This document shows, piece after piece, positions 1-5,610 of a stretch of DNA of 15,312 nucleotides. The DNA comes from Thermoplasmata archaeon (lineage in GTDB: Archaea > Thermoplasmatota > Thermoplasmata > Thermoplasmatales > Thermoplasmataceae), in assembly GCA_021793945.1 (NCBI GenBank), contig JAJYRT010000034.1:1-15312 (forward strand), written 5' to 3'. Position 1 is the first letter of the stretch. Every line of letters starts with the position of its first letter. The position numbers and the translations under genes are program-made. The notes under the pieces are model-generated. The model saw nothing but the letters and a program-made list of their open reading frames with translations. It did not search any database and was not told the origin of the DNA.

Positions 1-261
1 GTTATAAAAGAAAAAATCCGCTAATAAATTCAAAACCTGAATAAATGCCATTGCGATAAAAAAGCTCTCATAATGTCCAAAATCAAATCTTTGAAGTAAA
101 AGGAAATAGAATAGTGTAGTTATCCCTTGCAAAACTATGGAAAGCTGGTTTAGCCTTCTTGCACTGGCAAACTCGTTGAAATTTTCATGATAATAATCTA
201 ACTTGTTTAGAATGTCTTTGATATTTTCAGATTGGTCTGTACGAAAATTATTATAACTCAT
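1..261 (-). CDS. N-terminal part of a small two-helix membrane protein, cut by the window edge
   Basis: Reading the minus strand from the ATG at 261-259, the frame stays open for 87 codons to base 1, so the gene continues outside the window. The protein begins MSYNNFRTDQSENIKDIL. About 40 polar, charged, helix-prone residues are followed by two hydrophobic stretches, at about residues 41-59 and 67-85, that look like membrane helices separated by a short loop containing RFDFGHYES. Codon use is AT-rich, like the surrounding gene-poor DNA. A T-rich TATA-like stretch lies upstream at about 290-299 (minus strand), roughly 30 bases before the start, which would fit a near-leaderless transcript. I do not recognise the family. 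The cytoplasmic helical head plus paired membrane helices is only a description and no function is implied. Confidence 0.6.
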   Translation of the reverse strand, partial: MSYNNFRTDQSENIKDILNKLDYYHENFNEFASARRLNQLSIVLQGITTLFYFLLLQRFDFGHYESFFIAMAFIQVLNLLADFFFYN

Positions 262-536
262 GGGCTTGAGCAGGATTATTTTTTAAGAGAATAAAAATCT
301 TCCAGTAAATAGAAGTAAATTTTTCAATACTATCTAATTGGCTAATTGATTTCTATGAGCACATTTAATTGATTTAGAAACACACTTGTTATGATATACA
401 GAAGAATATCTTTAAGAGAAGGACACTATTTGGGGCCCTAAAAGCAAATTTTTCACTCATTTCTTCCATCGTTTAGATAACTCATTTCCATGTAATAATT
501 GTTTGACAAATCAGTCAGAATTGCTTCCAGAAGTAA

Positions 537-584
537 GTCGGACTCTTAATCCATAAGTCGGGGGTCCAAACTCCCCGGATCCGC
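537..584 (+). pseudogene. 3' fragment of a tRNA-Lys(CTT) gene, candidate attachment-site remnant
   Basis: The stretch contains a lysine-type anticodon loop CTCTTAA (anticodon CTT) between GGA and TCC, a five-base spacer region, then a T arm made of GGGGG (560-564), loop TCCAAAC (565-571) and TCCCC (572-576), followed by GGATCCG, which looks like a 3' acceptor strand. No matching 5' acceptor strand or convincing D arm lies upstream, although TCAGTC at 511-516 is faintly D-arm-like. The anticodon stem is also imperfect. A piece running from the anticodon loop to the 3' end is what tyrosine integrases commonly leave at element ends, so an att scar is the likely reading. It is unlikely to be a functional tRNA. 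Confidence 0.6.
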
Positions 585-705
585 TTAATCCATGTTTACT
601 TCCGTGAGTATTATCATTATTTGATTTTGCAAGCTAGTAGGAAGGTATTCATCTCTTAGCTTTGAATGTGGGGGAAACTTGGATAGTGCCTGCTTGAAAG
701 GCATT

Positions 706-736
706 ATTGTATTACATGTAATACGGGTAATACAAT
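706..736. repeat. Palindromic cluster of three TAATAC half-sites
   Basis: Bases 709-724 form a perfect 16-base palindrome, GTATTACATGTAATAC. Bases 706-715 (ATTGTATTAC) and 727-736 (GTAATACAAT) form a second, overlapping perfect 10-base inverted repeat. The result is three copies of the same half-site in about 30 bases. This pattern suits cooperative binding by a dimeric regulator, or an end structure of a mobile element. No intact gene starts immediately downstream, so the target is unknown. Confidence 0.5.
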
Positions 737-1262
737 CCTGAAGTCAAATTTCTATGGAAACTTCACAATTGCTTGCTCTACAAAATAAGATACGTGTCAT
801 GAAGTCAGGTTTAACCATCGCTTATTTGTTTTCTCACTTTTCATACCATCTTGAGATAACCCCGTTTTCTCCTCTAAACATCTTATCCCCCTTATCCTCC
901 AACTTCCGACAGTTCAAGTATACACGTATAGAGTCCGATCTCCCAGTTCTACTATCTGTGGAGGGATGAATCCCTGGAGTGAGTTTTCCCGTGAAATTCG
1001 GAGTTAGAGCCCGTACATACAAGAACTTCCCCAATCGCTATTTTTGGTAAAACTTATTTTTCATCATCAAATCACTTTGGTTCACTTCGTTACAATTGCA
1101 CCTTCAGTAACAAATCATATATTTCTTCTCACGAAATTAGAGAAGAATACTCTTGGAACTATTATAAGTAAATTTAGCCCACATTTTAGAATAGTCGTTG
1201 GAAATCTCGTTGTCGGTGGGAATCGGATGAAAGGCGGGAGACTAGCCTGCAATTCTCTCTGG

Positions 1263-1302
1263 ATCCACAAGTGGATAAATTTAAATTCTTGTATTAGGTG
1301 AT
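1263..1302 (+). promoter_or_regulatory. Promoter, inverted repeat and ribosome site of the HNH gene
   Basis: A perfect inverted repeat, ATCCAC-AA-GTGGAT, spans 1263-1276. It abuts a TATA-like box, TAAATTTAAAT (1276-1286), whose centre lies about 26 bases before the ATG at 1309 and predicts a leaderless transcript. A seven-base Shine-Dalgarno match, AGGTGAT (1296-1302), also sits six bases before the same ATG. The two signals imply different transcript starts, but both support the ATG at 1309. The repeat could be an operator. Confidence 0.45.
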
Positions 1303-1308
1303 ATCTTA

Positions 1309-2247
1309 ATGACCGATCCTCTGGAGAAAATCCAAGATGAGGTGCTCCGCCATTCTTTACAGATGATCAGGGAACTTATGGGATCAATGGAAAGAAGCAG
1401 GGACCTGCAGGATAGAATTCCGGGCTTTAAGACGCAAAAAGGGATATACAAACCACAAAATTCTAACTATGCGCTATGGGTCAGGCAGACCAGCCGGGGC
1501 ATCTACCCAGATCAGGATGTTACAAATCTGCCCGATGGTTCCTGGCTCTATCGGTACACCCCCGAAGCAAAAAATGGTAAAACCGACATGTCGCTCAGTA
1601 CCAACAATGCGTTGCTCAACTCAATGGATGATAGAGTGCCCGTTGGGGTATTCATACAGAAGAAGCTACCGGGCTCGGACAGGACGTATGAAGTAATGGG
1701 ATTAGCGTACGTGGAGGAATACGATGGAAAACATTTTGTGATGCATGGAGAACCAATAGAAATCGAGAACAGGCCTATGACTAAAAGCTCAATAACGCCA
1801 TTCCAGCCCTTCGAGACATATCGGGAAAGACTCTCAGAATCCACAACCCCCATAAGGCAAAGAGCGTTCCAGACAGCTGTCAGGAGAGTATATCATGAAA
1901 AATGCAGTTTATGCGAAATAGGGTTCAGATTTCGCGGAGAGCCCATAGGCCTTGAAGCAGCGCACATAATCCCAGTTTCTGATCGTGGAACTTCCATAGA
2001 CATTAGGAATGGAATATTGCTCTGCAGAAATCACCACATCTTGTTTGACAGCTACCTCTGGACCTTCGATGAGAACTTCAGGGTTCGTGTCTCATCCGAC
2101 AGGATATTCAGGGAATCAGCTGCCAATAATCATGTCCTGAAGGCAGAAGGGCGTAAACTTGCCAATTTGCCCGTAGAAGATTATGATCTCCCTGCTGTAA
2201 AGGCTATAGATTACCGCCTTGAGCTGTTTGAAAAGAACAACTCCTGA
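1309..2247 (+). CDS. HNH restriction-type endonuclease (COG3440-like)
   Basis: A 312-residue protein with the two-part layout of the COG3440 predicted restriction endonucleases. After a helical, polar head (1-40), residues about 43-150 carry the family's N-terminal recognition-type domain: GIYKP near 45, a DGSWLYRY strand near 77, a conserved N-A-L segment near 100, and PVGVF and YEVMGLAYVEEYD strands. A linker leads to the C-terminal HNH nuclease at about 185-262, with CSLC (C199, C202), AAHI (H219, likely general base), N234 in NGILLC, and the H242-H243 pair (metal). All expected catalytic residues are present and the length is normal for the family. No methyltransferase or partner nuclease lies nearby, so it stands alone. 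It may be a solitary, possibly modification-dependent, defence nuclease, or the survivor of a lost restriction-modification locus. Its substrate cannot be read from the sequence. It sits between two gene-poor stretches near a tRNA scar. Confidence 0.85.
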   Translation: MTDPLEKIQDEVLRHSLQMIRELMGSMERSRDLQDRIPGFKTQKGIYKPQNSNYALWVRQTSRGIYPDQDVTNLPDGSWLYRYTPEAKNGKTDMSLSTNNALLNSMDDRVPVGVFIQKKLPGSDRTYEVMGLAYVEEYDGKHFVMHGEPIEIENRPMTKSSITPFQPFETYRERLSESTTPIRQRAFQTAVRRVYHEKCSLCEIGFRFRGEPIGLEAAHIIPVSDRGTSIDIRNGILLCRNHHILFDSYLWTFDENFRVRVSSDRIFRESAANNHVLKAEGRKLANLPVEDYDLPAVKAIDYRLELFEKNNS

Positions 2248-2828
2248 GACCTTAACCACGTATCCGGAGGCTAATTTAAGCTCACCATCCAGTGTTCCCA
2301 GTCTATTGAGTTCAGAGAAATTACGGATAGATTGTCTCTCACTTTAGCAGAGGATTTACTCCATTACTTTTGGAATATTCGACCTTAAATTTTGGGTTTA
2401 GCTTTTACTCTTTCAGGTCTGCTTGGATGCGTGTCCTGCGATAATTAGTTTTATCCGAGATCTGATACAGAGCAGGTATCTCTTTCATTTGCTGCCCTTC
2501 CAAACGTTCTGTGACATCACGAACGCCCTGATATCCACTTCATCAGGAAACGGGTTATGAAATTGTTTATCTGATTGGCTTTTTCAAGGCCCTCTTCAGA
2601 AATTTACCTTTCCCAGAGACTCCTGTTTCCTTTGTCCGCTATACCCAAATGTAAGATGAACTCTAAATCGCAATGATGATGTGTAAAATAATGTACATAC
2701 CAATATCGGATGTAAGTAATTTCGTTTCCTGATATGGGCGAAATTTTTATTCTTTTCACTAAAATCTCTGTTTTCCTAGCTGGGCGGTTAATCCCAGTGC
2801 AAAAATCCTCATGCAAAAGGCAAAAAGA
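2248..2828. other. Stretch with no intact gene
   Basis: From the end of the HNH gene to the promoter of the actin-like gene I find no intact gene. The minus strand at about 2405-2605 shows short stretches of protein-like sequence in different frames, described separately as a possible pseudogene. The minus-strand open frame at 2604-2816 lacks a recognisable family, promoter or ribosome site and is not called. No tRNA, CRISPR repeat or insertion-sequence end was recognised. Confidence 0.5.
2405..2605 (-). pseudogene. Possible frameshifted gene remnant
   Basis: Three short minus-strand segments read like protein but sit in different frames. The first, after a stop near 2605, reads ISEEGLEKANQINNFITRFL and ends at the stop 2519-2517; it recalls the stretch after the winged helix in DtxR-like regulators. 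The second reads PDEVDIRAFVMSQNVWKG. The third is a 27-codon frame from ATG 2488-2486 to TAA 2407-2405 that begins MKEIPALYQISDK. Together they suggest a small gene broken by frameshifts. The family suggestion rests on a short resemblance only and could be chance. Confidence 0.2.
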
Positions 2829-2838
2829 TTTATATTTA
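2829..2838 (+). promoter_or_regulatory. Strong TATA box of the actin-like gene
   Basis: TTTATATTTA preceded by an A-rich possible BRE (AAAAAG, 2822-2827) is among the best archaeal promoter matches in the window. The expected transcript start, about 25 bases downstream, is near 2858-2860, leaving an unusually long leader of about 190 bases before the ATG at 3051. Confidence 0.6.
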
Positions 2839-2856
2839 TGTAGCTAATAGATGAGG

Positions 2857-3036
2857 TATGTGCGACTGGCATCGGATCACTAGATCATCTAATGATGCGA
2901 TATTGAACATTGATAACCATGGAATGCAGTGAGGGAGATAGCCACGACCAATTCTTTGTACAGAAAAATTTGCACACTCGCTCAACGGAAACCAGAGTAC
3001 AGTGAGAGAATGAATGATGAACCAGGGTCGCACGTA
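2857..3036 (+). ncRNA. Candidate structured leader RNA of the actin-like gene
   Basis: The two ends of this leader can pair. Bases 2857-2869 (TATGTGCGACTGG) match 3022-3036 (CCAGGGTCGCACGTA) with 12 Watson-Crick pairs, one G-T pair and a two-base bulge (3025-3026). The 5' strand coincides with the transcript start predicted from the TATA box at 2829-2838, and the 3' strand ends one base before the Shine-Dalgarno GAGG (3038-3041). Just inside the closing helix, bases 2876-2896 can form a second hairpin with a single mismatch. The interior holds weaker possible helices. It could be a cis-regulatory leader, a processed small RNA, or DNA-level structure such as a centromere-like site. No known RNA family was recognised. 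Confidence 0.4.
2876..2896. promoter_or_regulatory. Inverted repeat with TAGAT half-sites, candidate operator
   Basis: ATCACTAGAT and ATCTAATGAT are near-perfect inverted arms (9 of 10) around a single base. A further TAGAT copy lies at 2848-2852 (CTAATAGATGAG), 33 bases from the left arm, about three helical turns, and between the TATA box and the expected transcript start. Such a cluster over a promoter suits autoregulation by a ribbon-helix-helix protein, and one is encoded two genes' length downstream. The link is inferred. Confidence 0.35.
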
Positions 3037-3050
3037 AGAGGAAGAAACGT

Positions 3051-4028
3051 ATGGTCTCAGTAGGTATAGATTTGGGTTATGGAGATACGAAAGTAATCGG
3101 TGTAGACGGACGCAGAGAGAAGTTCCCATCCAGGTGGGCAAGATACGACGCTAAATCCTGGGGATTTGGAGGATCGATACTTTCGCTGGCCGTTGACGAC
3201 GGGGAGCCTTTCATATTTGGAGAGAACGCCACTGGTGCTGGTGTAAGGGAACCCCTCGGAGATGGAAGGCTATCGAGTGCGGATTCACTGCCACTGCTTG
3301 CAGCGGCGCTGTGGATAAGCGGTGCCGGCGATGGCGGAGCACAGACCAGCATATCGCTTGGTAGCGGAACACCTCTTGGTACCTTTGATCAGGAAGTCGC
3401 TGCCGCAAGGGAATCGCTGGAGGGAAAAACGCTGACAATAAAGGCAAACAACGGGCAGACAAGACAGATACACATAGAGAAACTTATTGTCAGACCACAG
3501 GGAGTTGGAGCCGCACTATACCTTGTTGAAAAAGGACTTGTCAAGAGCCAGCCCGGGTACGGACTTGTGGTTGATGTTGGTTCCAGAACAACTGATGTTC
3601 TGACTATAAACCTCATGAACATGGAGCCCGTCGTAGAGATGTCGTTCTCAATAGAGGCAGGAATAGGAGACGCGGTCTCGAATATCGGTAAGCTCATAGC
3701 AAGGCAGACAGGATTCGTAGTTCCAACCGATGTTGCCAGACAAGCACTGACCTCACCTGTTATGTTCAAGCAGAGGCAGGTAGGAGGGGCGGAAGTCGGC
3801 GCACCTATACTGAAGGAACTCTCCAACAGGATACTTGACAGCCTCAGGGCAAATCTCAGAGGGGAACTGGATCGTGTAACAGCTTTGATACCCGTTGGTG
3901 GCGGAGCTGCTCTAATTGGACAGACACTTGATGTGCTTGCACCGGGAGCGCTTGTAACTGCTGCACCGGAAGATCTTCAGTTCGCTAACGCCCTGGGATA
4001 CAAGGACGCTGCTGAAAGAACAAAATAA
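3051..4028 (+). CDS. ParM/Ta0583-like actin-family ATPase
   Basis: A 325-residue actin-fold protein expected to bind ATP and form filaments. Its sequence closely follows what I recall of Thermoplasma acidophilum Ta0583, a structurally characterised ParM-like archaeal actin of about the same length. Visible motifs are phosphate loop 1 at residues 7-14 (DLGYGDTK), phosphate loop 2 at 175-181 (DVGSRTT) and the adenosine loop at 281-290 (PVGGGAALIG). The family signatures FPSRWA (25-30), GSGTPLGTFD (104-113), RPQGVGAALYL (148-158) and LQFANALGY (309-317) are also present. There is no membrane segment. The start is supported by GAGG (3038-3041) ten bases upstream, after a long leader. The next gene, 66 bases downstream, encodes a predicted DNA-binding protein, which favours a segregation role over cell shape. 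It is distinct from MreB and crenactin by motif spacing and length. Confidence 0.92.
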   Translation: MVSVGIDLGYGDTKVIGVDGRREKFPSRWARYDAKSWGFGGSILSLAVDDGEPFIFGENATGAGVREPLGDGRLSSADSLPLLAAALWISGAGDGGAQTSISLGSGTPLGTFDQEVAAARESLEGKTLTIKANNGQTRQIHIEKLIVRPQGVGAALYLVEKGLVKSQPGYGLVVDVGSRTTDVLTINLMNMEPVVEMSFSIEAGIGDAVSNIGKLIARQTGFVVPTDVARQALTSPVMFKQRQVGGAEVGAPILKELSNRILDSLRANLRGELDRVTALIPVGGGAALIGQTLDVLAPGALVTAAPEDLQFANALGYKDAAERTK

Positions 4029-4085
4029 TTTTCTTTTATTTTATTATATTATGATGTGGAACGACTTCTATGAACTCATAGAGGT
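4028..4085 (+). promoter_or_regulatory. T-rich terminator/promoter, palindrome and ribosome site before the RHH gene
   Basis: A T-rich run (4029-4043), plausible as an archaeal terminator for the actin-like gene, merges into a TATA-like box, TTATTATATT (4041-4050). The transcript start expected from that box is near 4071. A perfect inverted repeat, TCTATGA-AC-TCATAGA (4067-4082), covers that start and overlaps the Shine-Dalgarno GAGGT (4081-4085), which lies nine bases before the ATG at 4095. Its arm, TCATAGA, resembles the TCAyTAGAT arm of the repeat at 2876-2896. The second gene may therefore be expressed separately and be repressible. Confidence 0.4.
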
Positions 4086-4094
4086 AATAAGTAA

Positions 4095-4808
4095 ATGGAT
4101 AAGAACAGGACAAAAAAAAGGGACGGCGGCGAAGAGGCCAAAAGTGTTTTGCTAGACGGCGATGATTATTTAGTACTTGAACTTCTAAAATGGCCCGGTG
4201 AAACAGATCGGGAAGCGATACAGAGAATTCTTCGCGAAGCGATTGAGATGCCAAGACTCAAAGAATTTGTGGAGAAGCTTGGTCAGCAGATAGATAAAAT
4301 GCTTGGAGAGAGCCGGGACTTTGTCACTATCACAAGCATAGAGAACTCCCTGTTTGCATATAAGAATGATTCTCCAGGAAGGGGGCATTACTGGCCACCA
4401 GATGATCCTAAGGCTGTTGTCGCGGAAGAGAAACACGAACAGCGGCAAAGCGAGGGAATTATTGAACTCCCGGAAAGACTGGTACCGGTTCACCCGACCG
4501 ATGAGGATTCAGCAAAGGGAGGGGGGCACAAAGAAAATCTACCGGAGCCTGCTCCGTCTGTCGTGATTCCGGACGTAGTTACAGAACCACCCGTAACAAC
4601 CCCGCATCTCCTTAAACAGAAACAGGGAACAAGGACTACACGGGAAAATCCCAGATTGATCAGGGAATTGATATCTGGGACATCACAGCCCAAGGCTGCC
4701 AGGAATGACAAGTCAACTCCGAAAAGATATCCGAAGGGCACAAAGGAATATGAAGATGAGATACTCCGGCTGAAGCAGGCGTTGGAAGGACCCTGGTCTG
4801 GTTACTGA
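4095..4808 (+). CDS. Predicted ribbon-helix-helix protein with disordered linker, candidate ParR-like adaptor
   Basis: A 237-residue protein of no family I recognise by name. After a basic head (1-10), residues about 16-50 have the order expected of a ribbon-helix-helix DNA-binding fold: a short strand (KSVLLD), a helix (DDYLVLELLKWPG) and a second helix (TDREAIQRILREAIE). Residues 53-70 continue as a charged helix. Residues about 100-210 are rich in Pro, Glu, Lys and Thr and look disordered. The last 25 residues (YPKGTKEYEDEILRLKQAL, then EGPWSGY) look like a conserved amphipathic helix with an aromatic tail. The order DNA-binding head, flexible linker and C-terminal helical peptide, directly after a ParM-like actin, matches ParR adaptors that cap ParM filaments. 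The RHH call and ParR role are inferences from pattern and context. A strong GAGGT ribosome site supports the start. Confidence 0.7.
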   Translation: MDKNRTKKRDGGEEAKSVLLDGDDYLVLELLKWPGETDREAIQRILREAIEMPRLKEFVEKLGQQIDKMLGESRDFVTITSIENSLFAYKNDSPGRGHYWPPDDPKAVVAEEKHEQRQSEGIIELPERLVPVHPTDEDSAKGGGHKENLPEPAPSVVIPDVVTEPPVTTPHLLKQKQGTRTTRENPRLIRELISGTSQPKAARNDKSTPKRYPKGTKEYEDEILRLKQALEGPWSGY

Positions 4809-4905
4809 AGACAATTATCCCGGCAGGAGAATTTATTGGACGAAATTATTGGTGATGATACGTTTCCTGTACGACTCAGTCATAACACATACGGAAGAAC
4901 ATAGC

Positions 4906-4918
4906 AATATAATAATAA
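4906..4918 (+). promoter_or_regulatory. TATA box of the tpiA operon
   Basis: An AATATAATAATAA stretch is centred about 26 bases before the ATG at 4938, which predicts a leaderless transcript and supports that ATG over the in-frame ATG at 4956. Confidence 0.55.
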
Positions 4919-4937
4919 GGATCTGAAATCTGGGAGC

Positions 4938-5600
4938 ATGCCAGATTTTTGCTATATGGTCAATTTCAAGCATTATTTCGAAGCCACTGGAGAAAGAGCC
5001 AGAATTCTTCTTGACGGTTTTTCTAAAATTCAAAATAGAAAGAAATCAAGTCTCCTGGTCGCTCTCAGTCCGCTTGACCTGAATCTAAGCAGTGCTGCCG
5101 GGAACATTTCGTTCCTTGCACAGCACGTAGATCCTGTCGGGTATGGTGCATACACCGGAAAGATATCAATGGACTCCCTGATGGAAAGAGGGATCCACGG
5201 GTCCTTGCTGAACCACTCTGAAAACAGGATTCCACCGGAACAGATAATATCAACAGTAAAACACGCAGATGGTTTAGGATTCAATATCACGCTATGCCTC
5301 GAAAACATAGGGGAAATTGAGAAGTATGCTGGAATCAGGCCCCGTTACATTGCCTACGAACCAAAGGAACTTATCGGCGGGAATATTTCTGTTTCGACGG
5401 CCAGGCCTGACGTCATCGAGAATGCTGCGAGATTGTGCAGTAAATTTGATGTTGATCTCCTGGTAGGAGCCGGGATAAAGAACTCCGGAGACGTTGAAAA
5501 GTCTTTCGAACTTGGTGCCAGGGGAGTGCTTGTTGCCTCAGGGGTGGTCAAGGCACAAGATCCGCTTGGCGCGTTAAATTCATTAATGAGCATCCAATAA
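4938..5600 (+). CDS. tpiA: Triosephosphate isomerase, archaeal type
   Basis: This enzyme interconverts dihydroxyacetone phosphate and glyceraldehyde 3-phosphate in cytoplasmic glycolysis and gluconeogenesis. At 220 residues it has the short archaeal TIM-barrel form. The catalytic residues are all visible: N9 and K11 in VNFKHY, H93 in SLLNHSENR, and E141 in AYEPKELIG with the flexible lid following it. The phosphate-binding ends GAGI (177-180) and GVLVASGVV (196-204) are also present. The first ATG was kept because the TATA box at 4906-4918 would place the transcript start on it. A membrane-protein gene follows after only 10 bases, so the two are probably co-transcribed, though no functional link is obvious. 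Confidence 0.95.
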   Translation: MPDFCYMVNFKHYFEATGERARILLDGFSKIQNRKKSSLLVALSPLDLNLSSAAGNISFLAQHVDPVGYGAYTGKISMDSLMERGIHGSLLNHSENRIPPEQIISTVKHADGLGFNITLCLENIGEIEKYAGIRPRYIAYEPKELIGGNISVSTARPDVIENAARLCSKFDVDLLVGAGIKNSGDVEKSFELGARGVLVASGVVKAQDPLGALNSLMSIQ

Positions 5601-5610
5601 GGCGGCATTC

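Larger units (their letters stand above)
262..1308. other. AT-rich gene-poor region
   Basis: About 1 kb with no convincing intact gene on either strand. It holds a tRNA-Lys 3' fragment (537-584), a small hairpin (GTGCCT with AGGCAT, 686-704), a cluster of palindromic TAATAC half-sites (706-736), a perfect GGGAT-GA-ATCCC hairpin (963-974) and an inverted repeat near the next gene (1263-1276). The short open frames at 754-969 (plus), 834-1034 (minus) and 1044-1301 (plus, TTG start) have compositions unlike real proteins and lack promoter or ribosome-site support. The base composition is more AT-rich than the rest of the window, consistent with decayed or foreign DNA. Confidence 0.6.

Noticed and set aside
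537..584. A functional tRNA-Lys gene
   Set aside because: No 5' acceptor strand or D arm pairs with it, and the anticodon stem is imperfect.
834..1034. Minus-strand open frame of 66 codons
   Set aside because: Its composition is unlike a folded protein, it has no promoter or ribosome site, and it overlaps another equally weak frame on the plus strand.
1044..1301. Plus-strand open frame of 85 codons upstream of the HNH gene
   Set aside because: It begins with TTG, lacks any ribosome site or family resemblance, and overlaps the HNH promoter and inverted repeat.
2604..2816. Minus-strand open frame of 70 codons
   Set aside because: No recognisable motif, promoter or ribosome site; at most its end may belong to the frameshifted debris downstream.
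2899..3050. Direct iterons like those of plasmid parC
   Set aside because: Only one loose repeat (CAGTGAG near 2927 and 3000) was seen, too little to call an iteron array.
2836..3141. Minus-strand open frame across the actin leader
   Set aside because: It is antisense to the promoter, leader and start of a clearly real gene and has a tryptophan/leucine-rich composition typical of shadow frames.
3051..4028. MreB, crenactin or Hsp70-type identity for the actin-fold gene
   Set aside because: Length and motif order match the ParM/Ta0583 type instead.
4834..4905. Short TTG-initiated frame of about 22 codons before tpiA
   Set aside because: A weak GGAG lies upstream, but length and lack of any similarity make chance more likely.
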